Shown here: in pieces, positions 16,791 to 24,184 of the stretch | How positions within the stretch are numbered: the stretch's first letter is position 1 | How the letters are laid out: every line of letters begins with the position of its first letter | Virus record (IMG/VR): IMGVR_UViG_3300036846_000965 | Span: 1 to 45,437 of that record | From: a virus | Reading direction: 5' to 3' (one strand) | DNA: 45,437 bases | Notes under the pieces: generated by a model | Databases searched by the model: none | What the model saw: only the letters and a program-made list of their open reading frames with translations | Told to the model about the DNA's origin: nothing | Translations under genes and position numbers: made by a program

Positions 16791-17392
16791 AACGCCCTTT
16801 CGATCAAGCGACAATACTCGGTCAGATCGGGGAAAACACAGTCTGCCGGATGCTCCGCGACGCGGATTTTAGCGTCGAGCGAAATTGCGATGGCTTGCCC
16901 CGCGATGGGCGCGGACCATCCGTGGCCGTGCCAGGAAAAGAGCCAATTCCACGCCCCGATCTTGTTGTGTCCAACCGCGGCGTTTCGATTCCAGCCGAGG
17001 TCAAGACAAAAACGGATCGGACCAAAGGCATCTTAACGAAGGAATGGGAGACAGGCATCGACCATAAACGGTGGATCGACTACCGCGATTTCGAGCGGGC
17101 AACAGGACAGCAGATGGTGCTCGTTATCGTCGAATACTCCAAGACGGTCGCTCAGTGGTTGCTCGCTAACGAGCGTATCAACAGCGACTTCGAACGGAAT
17201 GGCCGCACGGATTTTGTACAGGCACCTGACCACGTGATGGCGCAATGGCTCGCGAGCCTCAACCCAAGTTTGAACAAGCCAACATTTTGCTATGGGAAGT
17301 CGATGGTCTATTTCGCGGTGCGCCAATTTCGCAACGATTGGCTCGAATTTTTAGCATCCATAGTGAGCCAGCGGGCGACCAGATTTACATGA
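16787..17392 (+). CDS. PD-(D/E)xK-type nuclease candidate (201 aa)
   Basis: ATG at 16787 overlaps the methylase stop (ATGA). The N-terminus GQIGENTVCRMLRDADF (12-28) matches the first helix of Mrr/resolvase-like nucleases, with Glu16 in the usual place. PD at 57-58 and EVK at 71-73 complete a PD-X-ExK active site. The rest is mixed alpha/beta with a Trp-rich C-terminus. Directly coupled to two adenine methylases, it could be the restriction partner of a phage-borne modification system, or a nuclease used in phage DNA metabolism. Catalytic residues look intact. Confidence 0.65.
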   Translation: MKRPFDQATILGQIGENTVCRMLRDADFSVERNCDGLPRDGRGPSVAVPGKEPIPRPDLVVSNRGVSIPAEVKTKTDRTKGILTKEWETGIDHKRWIDYRDFERATGQQMVLVIVEYSKTVAQWLLANERINSDFERNGRTDFVQAPDHVMAQWLASLNPSLNKPTFCYGKSMVYFAVRQFRNDWLEFLASIVSQRATRFT

Positions 17393-17411
17393 AACTTTCC
17401 CTTTGGAAATT

Positions 17412-17678
17412 ATGATGATGCCCGGCTATCCCGTCGCCGTGTTCATCGAAGTGGTGCAGGGCGAGCTTTGCCCTATGCTTGCGATCTGCCTGAACTGCCT
17501 CGAAGGCCGCCACGGCGGCATCGCGCCGCGCGTTTGTTATCGCCACTACCCCAAGCCGCCGACGCCGATCACGTACCCCGGCAAATGCGGCTGCAGCTGC
17601 CACTTCGAAGCCGAGCTCGCCGCGTTCAAGGTGCGGATGGCCGCGAAGCGGAAAAAAGCCGCGGGCGGGGAATCATGA
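17412..17678 (+). CDS. Cys-rich putative zinc protein (88 aa)
   Basis: Three ATG codons in tandem follow GGAA; the first was taken. Cys residues cluster as CPMLAICLNC and, near the end, CGCSCH, giving a probable zinc site. Basic C-terminus. Ends in an ATGA overlap. No family recognised. Confidence 0.6.
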   Translation: MMMPGYPVAVFIEVVQGELCPMLAICLNCLEGRHGGIAPRVCYRHYPKPPTPITYPGKCGCSCHFEAELAAFKVRMAAKRKKAAGGES

Positions 17679-18139
17679 GCAAGCGCGAATCGTCGATCTT
17701 CATGGAGCGCACCGTAATCTCGCCGCTGCGCACGGTTTCAGAAATCGGGCAGGAATTGATCAAGGCGGGCGCGCGCCAGATCGCCACCGAGTTTGGCGTC
17801 GACCGGAAGCCCGTCGCGCTGCGCTGGCAAATGGAAGTAGAGGACGGCCGCCAGCTGATTTTCGAGATGCCCGCTCGCGTGGACAGGCTGCTGCTCGTCA
17901 TGCGCAAGCGTGCGCCGCTCGCCCCGGCAGATGCGCTGCTCGCCAAAGCCGAGCGCGTGGCGTGGCGGCAATTGCTGCGGTGGGTGCAGGCGCAGAACGC
18001 GCTGCTCGAAACCGGCATGGTGAAGCCGCAGCAGGTTTTTTTCGCCTACTGGCTGCCGACCGGGCGAAAGTCGATTTACGAAATGGTCGAAGCAGCGCAG
18101 TTCAAGGCGCTGCCCGCGCCAGAGGAGCCGATCGTATGA
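17675..18139 (+). CDS. Conserved-looking phage protein (154 aa)
   Basis: Start set by ATGA coupling with the gene before. Mostly helical in the second half (LAKAERVAWRQLLRWVQAQ), with strands in the first half (VALRWQMEVEDGRQLIFEM). The arrangement, a strand-rich half followed by a helix around AWRQLLRWV, is seen in proteins of many environmental phages, but no function is known to me. Confidence 0.6.
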   Translation: MSKRESSIFMERTVISPLRTVSEIGQELIKAGARQIATEFGVDRKPVALRWQMEVEDGRQLIFEMPARVDRLLLVMRKRAPLAPADALLAKAERVAWRQLLRWVQAQNALLETGMVKPQQVFFAYWLPTGRKSIYEMVEAAQFKALPAPEEPIV

Positions 18140-18309
18140 GTGAAGAAATCAAAATCGCGTTTATCCAAATCGGCAGCGATACTCTCGCCGCGCTCGAACG
18201 GCGGCGGCAGCAGTGCGAAGCCGAATACGAATCTCCGGCAACCTACGACGATGCGATTTGCGCTTTGGTCGTCGATTACTACAACCCGGATGTGTTTGGT
18301 GGTCGATGA
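18136..18309 (+). CDS. Hypothetical small protein (57 aa)
   Basis: ATGA overlap with the previous gene, and overlapped by the next by 20 bases. Acidic, helical, with no recognisable motif. Part of the run leading to the integrase. Confidence 0.5.
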   Translation: MSEEIKIAFIQIGSDTLAALERRRQQCEAEYESPATYDDAICALVVDYYNPDVFGGR

Positions 18310-18505
18310 ACTCTTGACCGCCCGCGACGTCGCCAAGCGCTTGAAGGTGAGTGTCGGATGGGTGTTCGCGCACGCCGAAGGACGGCGGCGGCCACAACTG
18401 CCGAGCCTGAAGCTCGGCAAATCGGTGCGCTTCCGCAACGAGGATATCGAGGAGTTTTTAGAGCGCTGCCGCCGGCAGATGGCCAACGGGAGGCCGCTAC
18501 AATGA
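18290..18505 (+). CDS. Excisionase-like helix-turn-helix protein (71 aa)
   Basis: A winged helix-turn-helix of the MerR/excisionase class: LLTARDVAKRLKVSVGWVFAHA forms the helix pair, PSLKLGKSVRFRNEDIEEFL the wing and final helix. Proteins of this type bind attachment DNA and direct excision, or regulate integrase. Two genes upstream of the integrase and near attP, an excisionase role is likely. ATG at 18290 is the best start in frame. Confidence 0.7.
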   Translation: MCLVVDELLTARDVAKRLKVSVGWVFAHAEGRRRPQLPSLKLGKSVRFRNEDIEEFLERCRRQMANGRPLQ

Positions 18506-18544
18506 AGCGCCCGTTCTGTGGCTCCAGTCATATATGCTCAGGGA

Positions 18545-18736
18545 ATGACAAAAAACCTAGCAAGGCAATTCGAGGCGCTTCGGCTGAAGTGCCTCCGTTG
18601 CGATCACACCTGGATGCCCACATCGGCCGAGGGGCCAAAGCAATGCCCCCGGTGCCATTCGCCCTATTGGGACCGACCGCGCACCAAGGGGCCGAAGTTC
18701 GTAAAACCCGCTGCCCGAAAGAAGGCGGCCAAATGA
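18545..18736 (+). CDS. Zinc-ribbon protein (63 aa)
   Basis: ATG preceded by AGGG. LKCLRCDHTW and, 13 residues on, CPRCHSPYWDRPR form a classic four-Cys zinc ribbon; the YWDRPR ending is typical of small nucleic-acid-binding ribbons in phages and archaea. It ends in an ATGA overlap with the integrase gene. The integrase frame is also open across this gene back to 18502, but the ribbon is the better reading. Confidence 0.7.
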   Translation: MTKNLARQFEALRLKCLRCDHTWMPTSAEGPKQCPRCHSPYWDRPRTKGPKFVKPAARKKAAK

Positions 18737-20022
18737 CCGATCTCAACCTGGCCGAATATAACAACGCCCACCGCACGCGCGAGCGCCGCGAAAACGGCAG
18801 CGTGAAACTCGTTGGCGCGCGAGAGAAGAAATGGGAAGGCAGCTATCACGTCTATCTCGACGGCAAGCGCAGTATGCGCCGCCGCATTATCGGGACCAAG
18901 GCGGAGATTCCCACCAAAACCGCAGCCCAGGAATTGCATCGGACCTGGCTGCGCCGGCAAGCATCGCAATCCGTTGCCACCACGAGCGGCGCTTCCGTCG
19001 CCGCGCTGTGCGACGACTACCTGACGCTCAAGAAGGGCGATTGGGAAGTGTTCACGCACCGGACCATGTGCTCGATTTTTAACAGCATCATCAAGCCTGC
19101 GATCGGCGCGAGGCCGATTGACAAGGTGACGCCCGACGAGTTGAAGCATTTCATCAGCGCCCTCCCCGATCGCAAGTACACGACGCCCGGCGGCTGGAAG
19201 CGCGTCGATCGCAAACTGGTGAAAGTTCCGGGGAAAGTCAAAACGGGAATCAGCGCCCAATACGTTCAGAAGATCGTCACGCATTTACGCGCGGTTTTCG
19301 ACCTGGCCGCCGAGCGCGACCTGATCGCCAAGAACCCGACGCGCTCGATCATGGTGAGATTGCGAACGCCTAAGCAGGCCCGCAAAACAACGAAAGAGGT
19401 TTTCGCGCCGCAGTATTTGAAGCCGCTCCTCGAGCAGTTAAAGGCGCGTGATGCGCTCATTGTGTGGATATCGATTCTAGGCGCGACTCGCCCGAACGAA
19501 CTGTTCGCGATTCGCGGCGCGGACGTGGGGCCGACGTGGATCCGGATTCAGCGGGCGCTCGACCGCTGGCGCAATGTCAAGGAAACCAAAACCGGCAAGG
19601 GCCGCGTAATCCATCTGCCGCCGCTCGTCGCCGAAGAGCTTCGGGACTGGATGCGCCACGCGAAGGTCGGGCCGACTGATCTGGTTTTTCAAAACAAGGA
19701 CGGCGGCGCTGTCGACCGGAAGAATTTCCTCAACCGCAAATTGCGGCCCGCGGCGGTACGCGCCGGGATCCCCGTCACCAACGTCGATTTCAGAATGCTG
19801 CGGCGCAGTTTCGCCACCCTGGCGCTGATGATAGGCTTCGACGTCAAGTCGATTCAGTCGCAACTCGGACATGCGCGGCCCGATATGACGCTCACCGAAT
19901 ACTCGCAAGCGGTCGACGCGCACACGGCGGAACACATGGTGAAACTTGAAGAAATACTACGCGGCAGCGCCCCGCTGTCGATAGACGCCAGCGCGAAATT
20001 GGGCGGGGGGTTAATCCAATGA
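18733..20022 (+). CDS. int: Tyrosine-recombinase integrase (429 aa)
   Basis: ATG at 18733 overlaps the previous stop. Residues about 20-60 are the arm-site-binding domain, 85-200 the core-binding SAM-like domain (LCDDYLTLKKGDW, LRAVFDLAAERDLI), and 220-405 the catalytic domain. Catalytic residues visible are Arg253 (GATRPNE), Lys286 or Lys289, Arg357, His380 (LGH) and the nucleophile Tyr390 (LTEYSQ). Where most family members have His in the HxxR box, this one reads RMLR, so Arg354 stands in that place. The gene ends two bases before the first attachment arm site. It should integrate phage DNA into the tRNA-Val gene whose 3' half lies downstream. Confidence 0.93.
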   Translation: MTDLNLAEYNNAHRTRERRENGSVKLVGAREKKWEGSYHVYLDGKRSMRRRIIGTKAEIPTKTAAQELHRTWLRRQASQSVATTSGASVAALCDDYLTLKKGDWEVFTHRTMCSIFNSIIKPAIGARPIDKVTPDELKHFISALPDRKYTTPGGWKRVDRKLVKVPGKVKTGISAQYVQKIVTHLRAVFDLAAERDLIAKNPTRSIMVRLRTPKQARKTTKEVFAPQYLKPLLEQLKARDALIVWISILGATRPNELFAIRGADVGPTWIRIQRALDRWRNVKETKTGKGRVIHLPPLVAEELRDWMRHAKVGPTDLVFQNKDGGAVDRKNFLNRKLRPAAVRAGIPVTNVDFRMLRRSFATLALMIGFDVKSIQSQLGHARPDMTLTEYSQAVDAHTAEHMVKLEEILRGSAPLSIDASAKLGGGLIQ

Positions 20023-20023
20023 G

Positions 20024-20260
20024 CACGCCACTTGTGGCGTGGCACTTTTCAAAAGTGGCGTGGAAGTGGCGTGCCGATCTGTTTTCGAATGTCTGTAAGT
20101 TATTGAAAGATTGGTGGGCTCGAGTAGACTCGAACTACCGGCCTCTTCCGTGTCAAGGAAACGCCTTACGGCTAACCGCGTTATTTTACATTGATTCTAA
20201 TGTACTTGTTGCGTCGATATATCCCCACTTACGCGCTAAGTGGCGTGGTAAGTGGCGTGG
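20024..20260. other. attP: arm-type sites flanking a tRNA-Val core
   Basis: Copies of AAGTGGCGTGG occur on both sides of the tRNA-derived core. Left: an inverted pair CACGCCAC-TT-GTGGCGTG at 20024-20041, then tandem copies at 20053-20063 and 20064-20074. Right: 20238-20248 and 20250-20260. The left tandem copies are 11 bp apart and the right copies 12 bp apart, so paired sites lie on one face of the helix. The core is 20112-20161. Arms on both sides mean the joined (phage) form of the site rather than attL or attR. Confidence 0.85.
20112..20161 (-). other. 3' half of tRNA-Val(GAC), attachment-site core
   Basis: Read on the minus strand: anticodon stem TTTCC / GGAAG around the loop TTGACAC (anticodon GAC), a five-base variable loop, T arm GGTAG-TTCGAGT-CTACT, then CGAGCCC and ACCA. 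There is no matching GGGCTCG 5' acceptor strand or normal D arm, so it is not a whole tRNA. Phage-carried 3' ends of tRNA genes restore the host tRNA after integration. Confidence 0.85.
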
Positions 20261-20344
20261 TCCTTTATCCCGCAAAGTACGCTGCAGAGTTCGCGCACGC
20301 GCGGTCCTTCTAACATTCCCGCTCGCTAATCGGAGTGCGAGCTA

Positions 20345-20680
20345 ATGATTTGCCCGGCGTGTCACCGCGCGATCCCCGAGGGGGAACTGACATGCCGGGT
20401 GTGTCTTATGCGGCGCAGCCTCGACGCCGCGATCGAGGCGCAGCGCTCGTTCCTTCCCGCCGTAATCGACGATCGCCTGCTATTGAATACCAGGCGCGGC
20501 CAGGGCGACCGGCAGAAGCATCTGGCGCTCTACAATCACCCCGACCTGGGATTTTGCGGCGCGGCGCTCGTGGGCTCCCGCGAGTCGCTCTACTTCAGCC
20601 GCTCTGACGGCTTCAAACTCTGCCAGTCATGCCGCGAAGTTCTGGACTCGCTGCTCTCGCGGCCGGTAGAAGGCGAATGA
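20345..20680 (+). CDS. Zinc-finger protein following attP (111 aa)
   Basis: MICPACHRAI opens a CxxC...CxxC ribbon (C3, C6, C17, C20); a further CQSC lies near residue 93. No strong ribosome site precedes the ATG. It begins the replication-region operon and ends in an ATGA overlap with a nuclease gene. The middle is a basic helical domain. DNA or RNA binding is likely, function unknown. Confidence 0.65.
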   Translation: MICPACHRAIPEGELTCRVCLMRRSLDAAIEAQRSFLPAVIDDRLLLNTRRGQGDRQKHLALYNHPDLGFCGAALVGSRESLYFSRSDGFKLCQSCREVLDSLLSRPVEGE

Positions 20681-21054
20681 CGGGCGGCTTCAAACTACGT
20701 CCGGATGAACCCTCAGAAAACGATATCGAAGCTACCTGCTGCGACCTGCTCGAGCGGCGCGGCTACTTTCCGGTGCGCGTCCATTGCGGACGCTTTCGCA
20801 CCCCCGACTGCAAGCGCTGGCTGACTGGCAACCCCACAGGAACGCCCGATTGGCTGGCCGTCCATGCGACGTTCCGGCCTTTTTTCATGGAAGTCAAACG
20901 ACCGGGCGAGAAACCATCCGCGGCGCAGCGCACGCGCATTCACCAGCTGCGCCACGGGCTGCGCCTCGCCGTTGCCGTGGTCTCGAGCCGCGAGGCGCTA
21001 TTTGCCTGGTTGAACGCTTTTGAAGGGGATCAGAGGAAAGGGGCCGGGCGGTGA
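20677..21054 (+). CDS. VRR-NUC domain nuclease (125 aa)
   Basis: ATGA-coupled to the previous gene. A single-domain VRR-NUC protein, a PD-(D/E)xK group with structure-specific or resolvase-like activity on branched DNA. GTPDWLAV (55-62) provides Asp58, FFMEVKRPG (69-77) provides Glu72 and Lys74, and SAAQ (81-84) provides the conserved Gln. Family proteins occur widely in phages, near replication genes as here. It may resolve recombination or replication intermediates. Confidence 0.85.
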   Translation: MTGGFKLRPDEPSENDIEATCCDLLERRGYFPVRVHCGRFRTPDCKRWLTGNPTGTPDWLAVHATFRPFFMEVKRPGEKPSAAQRTRIHQLRHGLRLAVAVVSSREALFAWLNAFEGDQRKGAGR

Positions 21055-21139
21055 ACGTCGCAGCGGCCCCTCTTAGCAGGTTCCAATCGCTCCAACATTC
21101 TACATCTCGCCGACCCGCAAAGAAAGGGGGAAGCGTTTC

Positions 21140-22078
21140 ATGACAAACGTTCCGTCCATGCACATCATAATTGTCGTCCTCGACCGCATCGAGCGGTACG
21201 GGAAAAAGAACGGCCATTGCTACATCCGTTATTCGACACTCGCCGAGGAACTCGGACTCTCGGTATGGGCAATCCGCCGCGCGATCGCCATTCTGCGGCT
21301 TGCCGGCGCATCGGCGCCCTACGTCCGCCAGCGCCACCGCGTCGAGTTTGCCGATTTCAAGACCATCCCGACCAGGGCTCAAATTGCCGCGTGTCTCGCC
21401 GCCGAGCATGGGGCGGAGCGCCCTATGCCCAAAGCCGAGCATGGGGCGGAGCGCCCTATGGCATGGGGCGGAGCGCCCTATGCTCCTAATATGGACCGCG
21501 CGCGCGTTGGATTTGAATATGAAGAAGATGTGTTAGAGAGTACGGTAGCAGTAGCGGACCGCGCCCAGCCGCTTGAAGGCGGCGCGGCCCGCTTCACTTC
21601 TGCGAAGGGCGCTGAGTCATGTGTTTCGGGCGCGGCCCCCCCGAAAAAGCCGGTGGCGAAGGTGGTAGAAATGGCCGCCGCCGCGCGAATGGCGGCCTGT
21701 GGCGCGTCCGGTGGCGCTATCCTAGGGGAAGGTGCCATGACTCCCCCGATGGACGCCTTAAAACGCGCGGAAACCGTCTTTTCGCCGCCTCCGCAAAATT
21801 CGGCCCCGGAAGCCGCCGCGATCTCGCCCGATGATTCGCGCCTGCCGGAGGTCGCCGCCACGATCGCCGCCGTCGAGCGCGAGAACAGACTGAAATCCGC
21901 GCCGGCATTCATCGCCCGAAAGATCCTCGCCGTCTGCGACCAGGCGGGCCTCGCCTGGGATCGGGCGCGGCAACTGATTCAATCGCACGATAACGCGGGC
22001 CGCTTCACCGGCGTTGGCTCCGCAAGCTACCTGCTCACCTTCATTCGCAACGCTGCACGCGAATCTCAGGAGGCCTGA
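21140..22078 (+). CDS. Helix-turn-helix replication initiator candidate (312 aa)
   Basis: ATG after AAAGGGGGAAGCG. Residues 1-75 form a winged helix-turn-helix (YSTLAEELGLSVWAIRRAIAILRLAGA) like the N-terminal domain of phage and plasmid initiators. A low-complexity, repeat-bearing middle (residues about 88-210) is followed by a C-terminal helical domain (PAFIARKILAVCDQAGLAW, then YLLTFIRNAA). The iterons in the middle match the lambda O arrangement, in which the initiator gene contains its own origin. No helicase loader or helicase was recognised next to it, so it may recruit host helicase in another way. Confidence 0.6.
   Translation: MTNVPSMHIIIVVLDRIERYGKKNGHCYIRYSTLAEELGLSVWAIRRAIAILRLAGASAPYVRQRHRVEFADFKTIPTRAQIAACLAAEHGAERPMPKAEHGAERPMAWGGAPYAPNMDRARVGFEYEEDVLESTVAVADRAQPLEGGAARFTSAKGAESCVSGAAPPKKPVAKVVEMAAAARMAACGASGGAILGEGAMTPPMDALKRAETVFSPPPQNSAPEAAAISPDDSRLPEVAATIAAVERENRLKSAPAFIARKILAVCDQAGLAWDRARQLIQSHDNAGRFTGVGSASYLLTFIRNAARESQEA
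21407..21482. other. Three palindromic iterons, putative replication origin
   Basis: A 21-bp near-palindrome (arms CATGGGGCG and CGCCCTATG around GAG) is present three times without change at 21407-21427, 21440-21460 and 21462-21482. Starts are 33 and 22 bp apart, that is three and two helical turns. The third copy is read in a different frame from the first two, so the repeat is kept as DNA, not as peptide. A relatively AT-rich stretch follows (about 21505-21555). This is the layout of a lambda-type origin. Confidence 0.65.
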
Positions 22079-22281
22079 TGAAAAAAATCTACTACGGCAA
22101 CGAGCCGGTGCTCGCGCCGAGAAAGCGGCGGCTCAAAACCTGCATCGCGTGCGTATTGGCGGAATTGAAACGCGCCAAAAAGGTACGTACTAGTACTGAG
22201 AATGGTGACAAGTATAGCGATGATATGTCCGGTTTACGCTCCGTTCAAGTGATCATTCGACGCGAGAATTTACAATTTTAG
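22078..22281 (+). CDS. Small basic protein after the initiator (67 aa)
   Basis: ATG overlaps the initiator stop by one base (TGATG). N-terminal half is Lys/Arg-rich with a CIAC pair; the C-terminal half is more AT-rich in DNA and unlike the neighbours. Function unknown; the C-terminus may be recent. Confidence 0.5.
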   Translation: MKKIYYGNEPVLAPRKRRLKTCIACVLAELKRAKKVRTSTENGDKYSDDMSGLRSVQVIIRRENLQF

Positions 22282-22313
22282 CTGTAACAAAGAACAATTA
22301 AAGTACAACTTAT

Positions 22314-22345
22314 AAACTGCGGCGCTGCATTTATGCCGCAGTTTT
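22314..22345 (+). terminator. Hairpin with T-run just upstream of a ribosome site
   Basis: AAACTGCGGC (22314-22323) pairs perfectly with GCCGCAGTTT (22335-22344), ending in four T. The next gene's GGAGG follows at 22346-22350, so this is either a terminator between operons or an attenuator that can also affect access to the ribosome site. Confidence 0.6.
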
Positions 22346-22355
22346 GGAGGTACTT

Positions 22356-22679
22356 TTGCTCAAGATCAAGCTGGACGACGACTGGGTAACCAAAGCCTGG
22401 CTCAAACTCTACCCCACGCCTCAGAACACGCTCGAAGCCTCGATACGCGGTTACTTCCGCGATGTGGGAGGTTTTGAGATCATCCCGGTCCGCGATTTCC
22501 CGGCGCTCGCCACGGGCCGCCGCCTGCATCCCCGCGACCGCCGCCACCCCGATCACGACAAATGGCTGCGCACGCTCGCTGAAAAGAATCGCGCTCCGTG
22601 GGCTGGCCTCACGGCCGAGGAGCGCAAGGCTAAACACGCGGCGCAGCGCAGAAAAAAAACCCCTCCGCGCCGCAAATAA
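22356..22679 (+). CDS. Hypothetical basic protein (107 aa)
   Basis: TTG start at 22356, chosen because GGAGG lies five bases upstream. Begins with hydrophobic-charged strands (LKIKLDDDWVTKAWLKLYP) and ends in a basic tail (AQRRKKTPPRRK). No domain recognised; the tail suggests nucleic-acid contact. Confidence 0.55.
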   Translation: MLKIKLDDDWVTKAWLKLYPTPQNTLEASIRGYFRDVGGFEIIPVRDFPALATGRRLHPRDRRHPDHDKWLRTLAEKNRAPWAGLTAEERKAKHAAQRRKKTPPRRK

Positions 22680-22712
22680 CATCCATCGTGTCGAAATCGG
22701 GAGGTCGAAAAA

Positions 22713-22940
22713 ATGACAACGCCAAAAGCTCCTCTTTTTCGCGAACAATTGATCGAGGCCGGATGTTCAACGCCCAATTGCGGCCACGACCACAGCGAAG
22801 TGTATTTTCATGCCCGCTGCCATCCGACGGCAGACGTGTCCGCGCGTTATGTAAAATCGCTGAACCATCTGGTAATTGCCTGCGTCAAGTGCGATCAGGA
22901 AATCGCGCGGATCGCCGTCGCCAGCTTGGAGGCAAAATGA
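22713..22940 (+). CDS. Zinc-binding small protein (75 aa)
   Basis: GGGAGG precedes the ATG at a good distance. Metal ligands are arranged as CSTPNCGHDH ... HARCH ... CVKC, close to a phage zinc ribbon pattern seen in many small phage proteins. ATGA overlap with the next gene. Confidence 0.65.
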   Translation: MTTPKAPLFREQLIEAGCSTPNCGHDHSEVYFHARCHPTADVSARYVKSLNHLVIACVKCDQEIARIAVASLEAK

Positions 22941-23242
22941 CGCCCCAACAAATGATGGAGTTCGGGCCGCGCTACTGGCGCGAGGAGATCACCGGCTGCC
23001 TGGCGAAGCCGATCCGCAAATTCCTGAACGGCTTCACGCTCGACGACGGTGAAATTGCACTCATCCGCGCTTACCTCGAGCAGTGGGTCGACGCGCCGGT
23101 GTGGGATATGAATCCGCACGCCGATCCCGAGGGCCGCCGCGAGCTCGCCGCGCTTCGCCAGGAGGCGCGGGAGATCGCGACACGCGCCGATATCGGGCGC
23201 TGGATGTACAAGGCTATGCAGATGGGAATGGACCCGCTATGA
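22937..23242 (+). CDS. Hypothetical helical protein (101 aa)
   Basis: ATGA-coupled at both ends. Helical protein with Trp-rich turns (LIRAYLEQWVDAPVW) and a charged C-terminal helix. This general pattern (RAYLxQWI) occurs in many phage proteins of unknown function. Confidence 0.6.
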   Translation: MTPQQMMEFGPRYWREEITGCLAKPIRKFLNGFTLDDGEIALIRAYLEQWVDAPVWDMNPHADPEGRRELAALRQEAREIATRADIGRWMYKAMQMGMDPL

Positions 23243-23325
23243 AAAATCCGATCGAAACGCTCGATAAGATCCGCGCCCGGTTCCCGGAGGGCACGCGAAG
23301 CGGATATGCTGGCGGAGCCTCATGA
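23239..23325 (+). CDS. Very small protein (28 aa)
   Basis: ATGA-coupled to the gene before and to the gene after, which argues that this tiny frame is translated. One short helix (PIETLDKIRARFPEG). It may serve mainly to couple translation of its neighbours. Confidence 0.4.
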   Translation: MKNPIETLDKIRARFPEGTRSGYAGGAS

Positions 23326-23924
23326 ATAAAAACGAAAGCCAGTACACCGAAAAACTCCGCGAGATGATCGCGCCGCTGCTCAAGCAGGCGAAAGACGAGC
23401 TCGCCCGCACTCACCAGATCTCGCCGATCCTCGCATTTCTCAATCCCTCTGGCAGCGGCAAAATGGCCATCGTTCCCATGCCTCCGCACGTCGCCGAGAT
23501 GCTCAACAGCGGCGAGGGCAAGGATTGGATCTTCGATGGCGTCAGGAAAATGGTCGGCGATATCGGAATCAAAGGCGTCGTGTTTCTCACCGACGCCTGG
23601 ATTGGCAAGGCCAGCATTACCGGCGGGGCGCTTTCGAGGAAGCGATTCGAGGAACTGACAAAGAACATGGGCACCGAGCAGATGGCCGCCGAGGGCTTGA
23701 TTACGCGCGTCGAGGCGATCATGGTCAGCGCGCAAATTCCCGAGCGCACGCTCACCTACTCGCAAGCCTACACGCGCTGCGCCGACGGCTCGATCAAGTT
23801 CGACGAGGCGATGGAAATGGAATGCCCGACCGAGGAATTCGAGGGCCGCTTGAAAATGTTCGGCGATCTGAGCGCGGAGAAATTGCACCGGCACCGGGAC
23901 TCGGAGCTTGGGAAAAAACAATGA
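23322..23924 (+). CDS. Hypothetical protein (200 aa)
   Basis: Mixed alpha/beta protein with a helical N-terminus (TEKLREMIAPLLKQAKDELA) and a strand-rich middle (MAIVPMPPHV, GVVFLTDAWIG). Acidic and soluble. The largest gene of its local cluster. No family recognised. Confidence 0.6.
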   Translation: MNKNESQYTEKLREMIAPLLKQAKDELARTHQISPILAFLNPSGSGKMAIVPMPPHVAEMLNSGEGKDWIFDGVRKMVGDIGIKGVVFLTDAWIGKASITGGALSRKRFEELTKNMGTEQMAAEGLITRVEAIMVSAQIPERTLTYSQAYTRCADGSIKFDEAMEMECPTEEFEGRLKMFGDLSAEKLHRHRDSELGKKQ

Positions 23925-24184
23925 AACCAGCGCATCCGGAAATTGGGCGCGAGCTCGCCGCGGCGGAACTCAAATGCGGCATCGTATACGTGCTGGTCGG
24001 CGATCACAAGCCAGGCGTGGCGTTGACGATGTGGCACACATGGATTATTGGCGGTTGGGCTTTTTTCTACGCGGGCGAAACGGGCATGATACTCCTGCTC
24101 ATGGTGAACGAGCGCGGCGAGTGTCACGACGCTCTGGAGCGCCGCATCCGCGTGTACGAATATTTGGGAAGCGCGGAAAAATGA
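23921..24184 (+). CDS. Hypothetical protein (87 aa)
   Basis: ATGA overlaps at both ends. Beta-strand-rich with an aromatic core (WHTWIIGGWAFFYAG) that is probably a buried strand pair, not a membrane helix, as it is interrupted by Gly and charged residues. No function recognised. Confidence 0.55.
   Translation: MKPAHPEIGRELAAAELKCGIVYVLVGDHKPGVALTMWHTWIIGGWAFFYAGETGMILLLMVNERGECHDALERRIRVYEYLGSAEK

Noticed and set aside
18502-18735. Extended integrase start at 18502 (ATGA with the upstream HTH gene)
   Set aside because: The extension would overlap a clear zinc-ribbon gene and does not look like an integrase N-terminus; ATG at 18733 gives a normal-length protein.
20112-20190. A complete tRNA-Val gene
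   Set aside because: The 5' acceptor strand and D arm are missing on the minus strand; only the 3' half is present, as expected for attP.
21401-21482. CRISPR-like array
   Set aside because: Only three copies, spacers of 1-12 bases, inside a coding gene; fits replication iterons far better.
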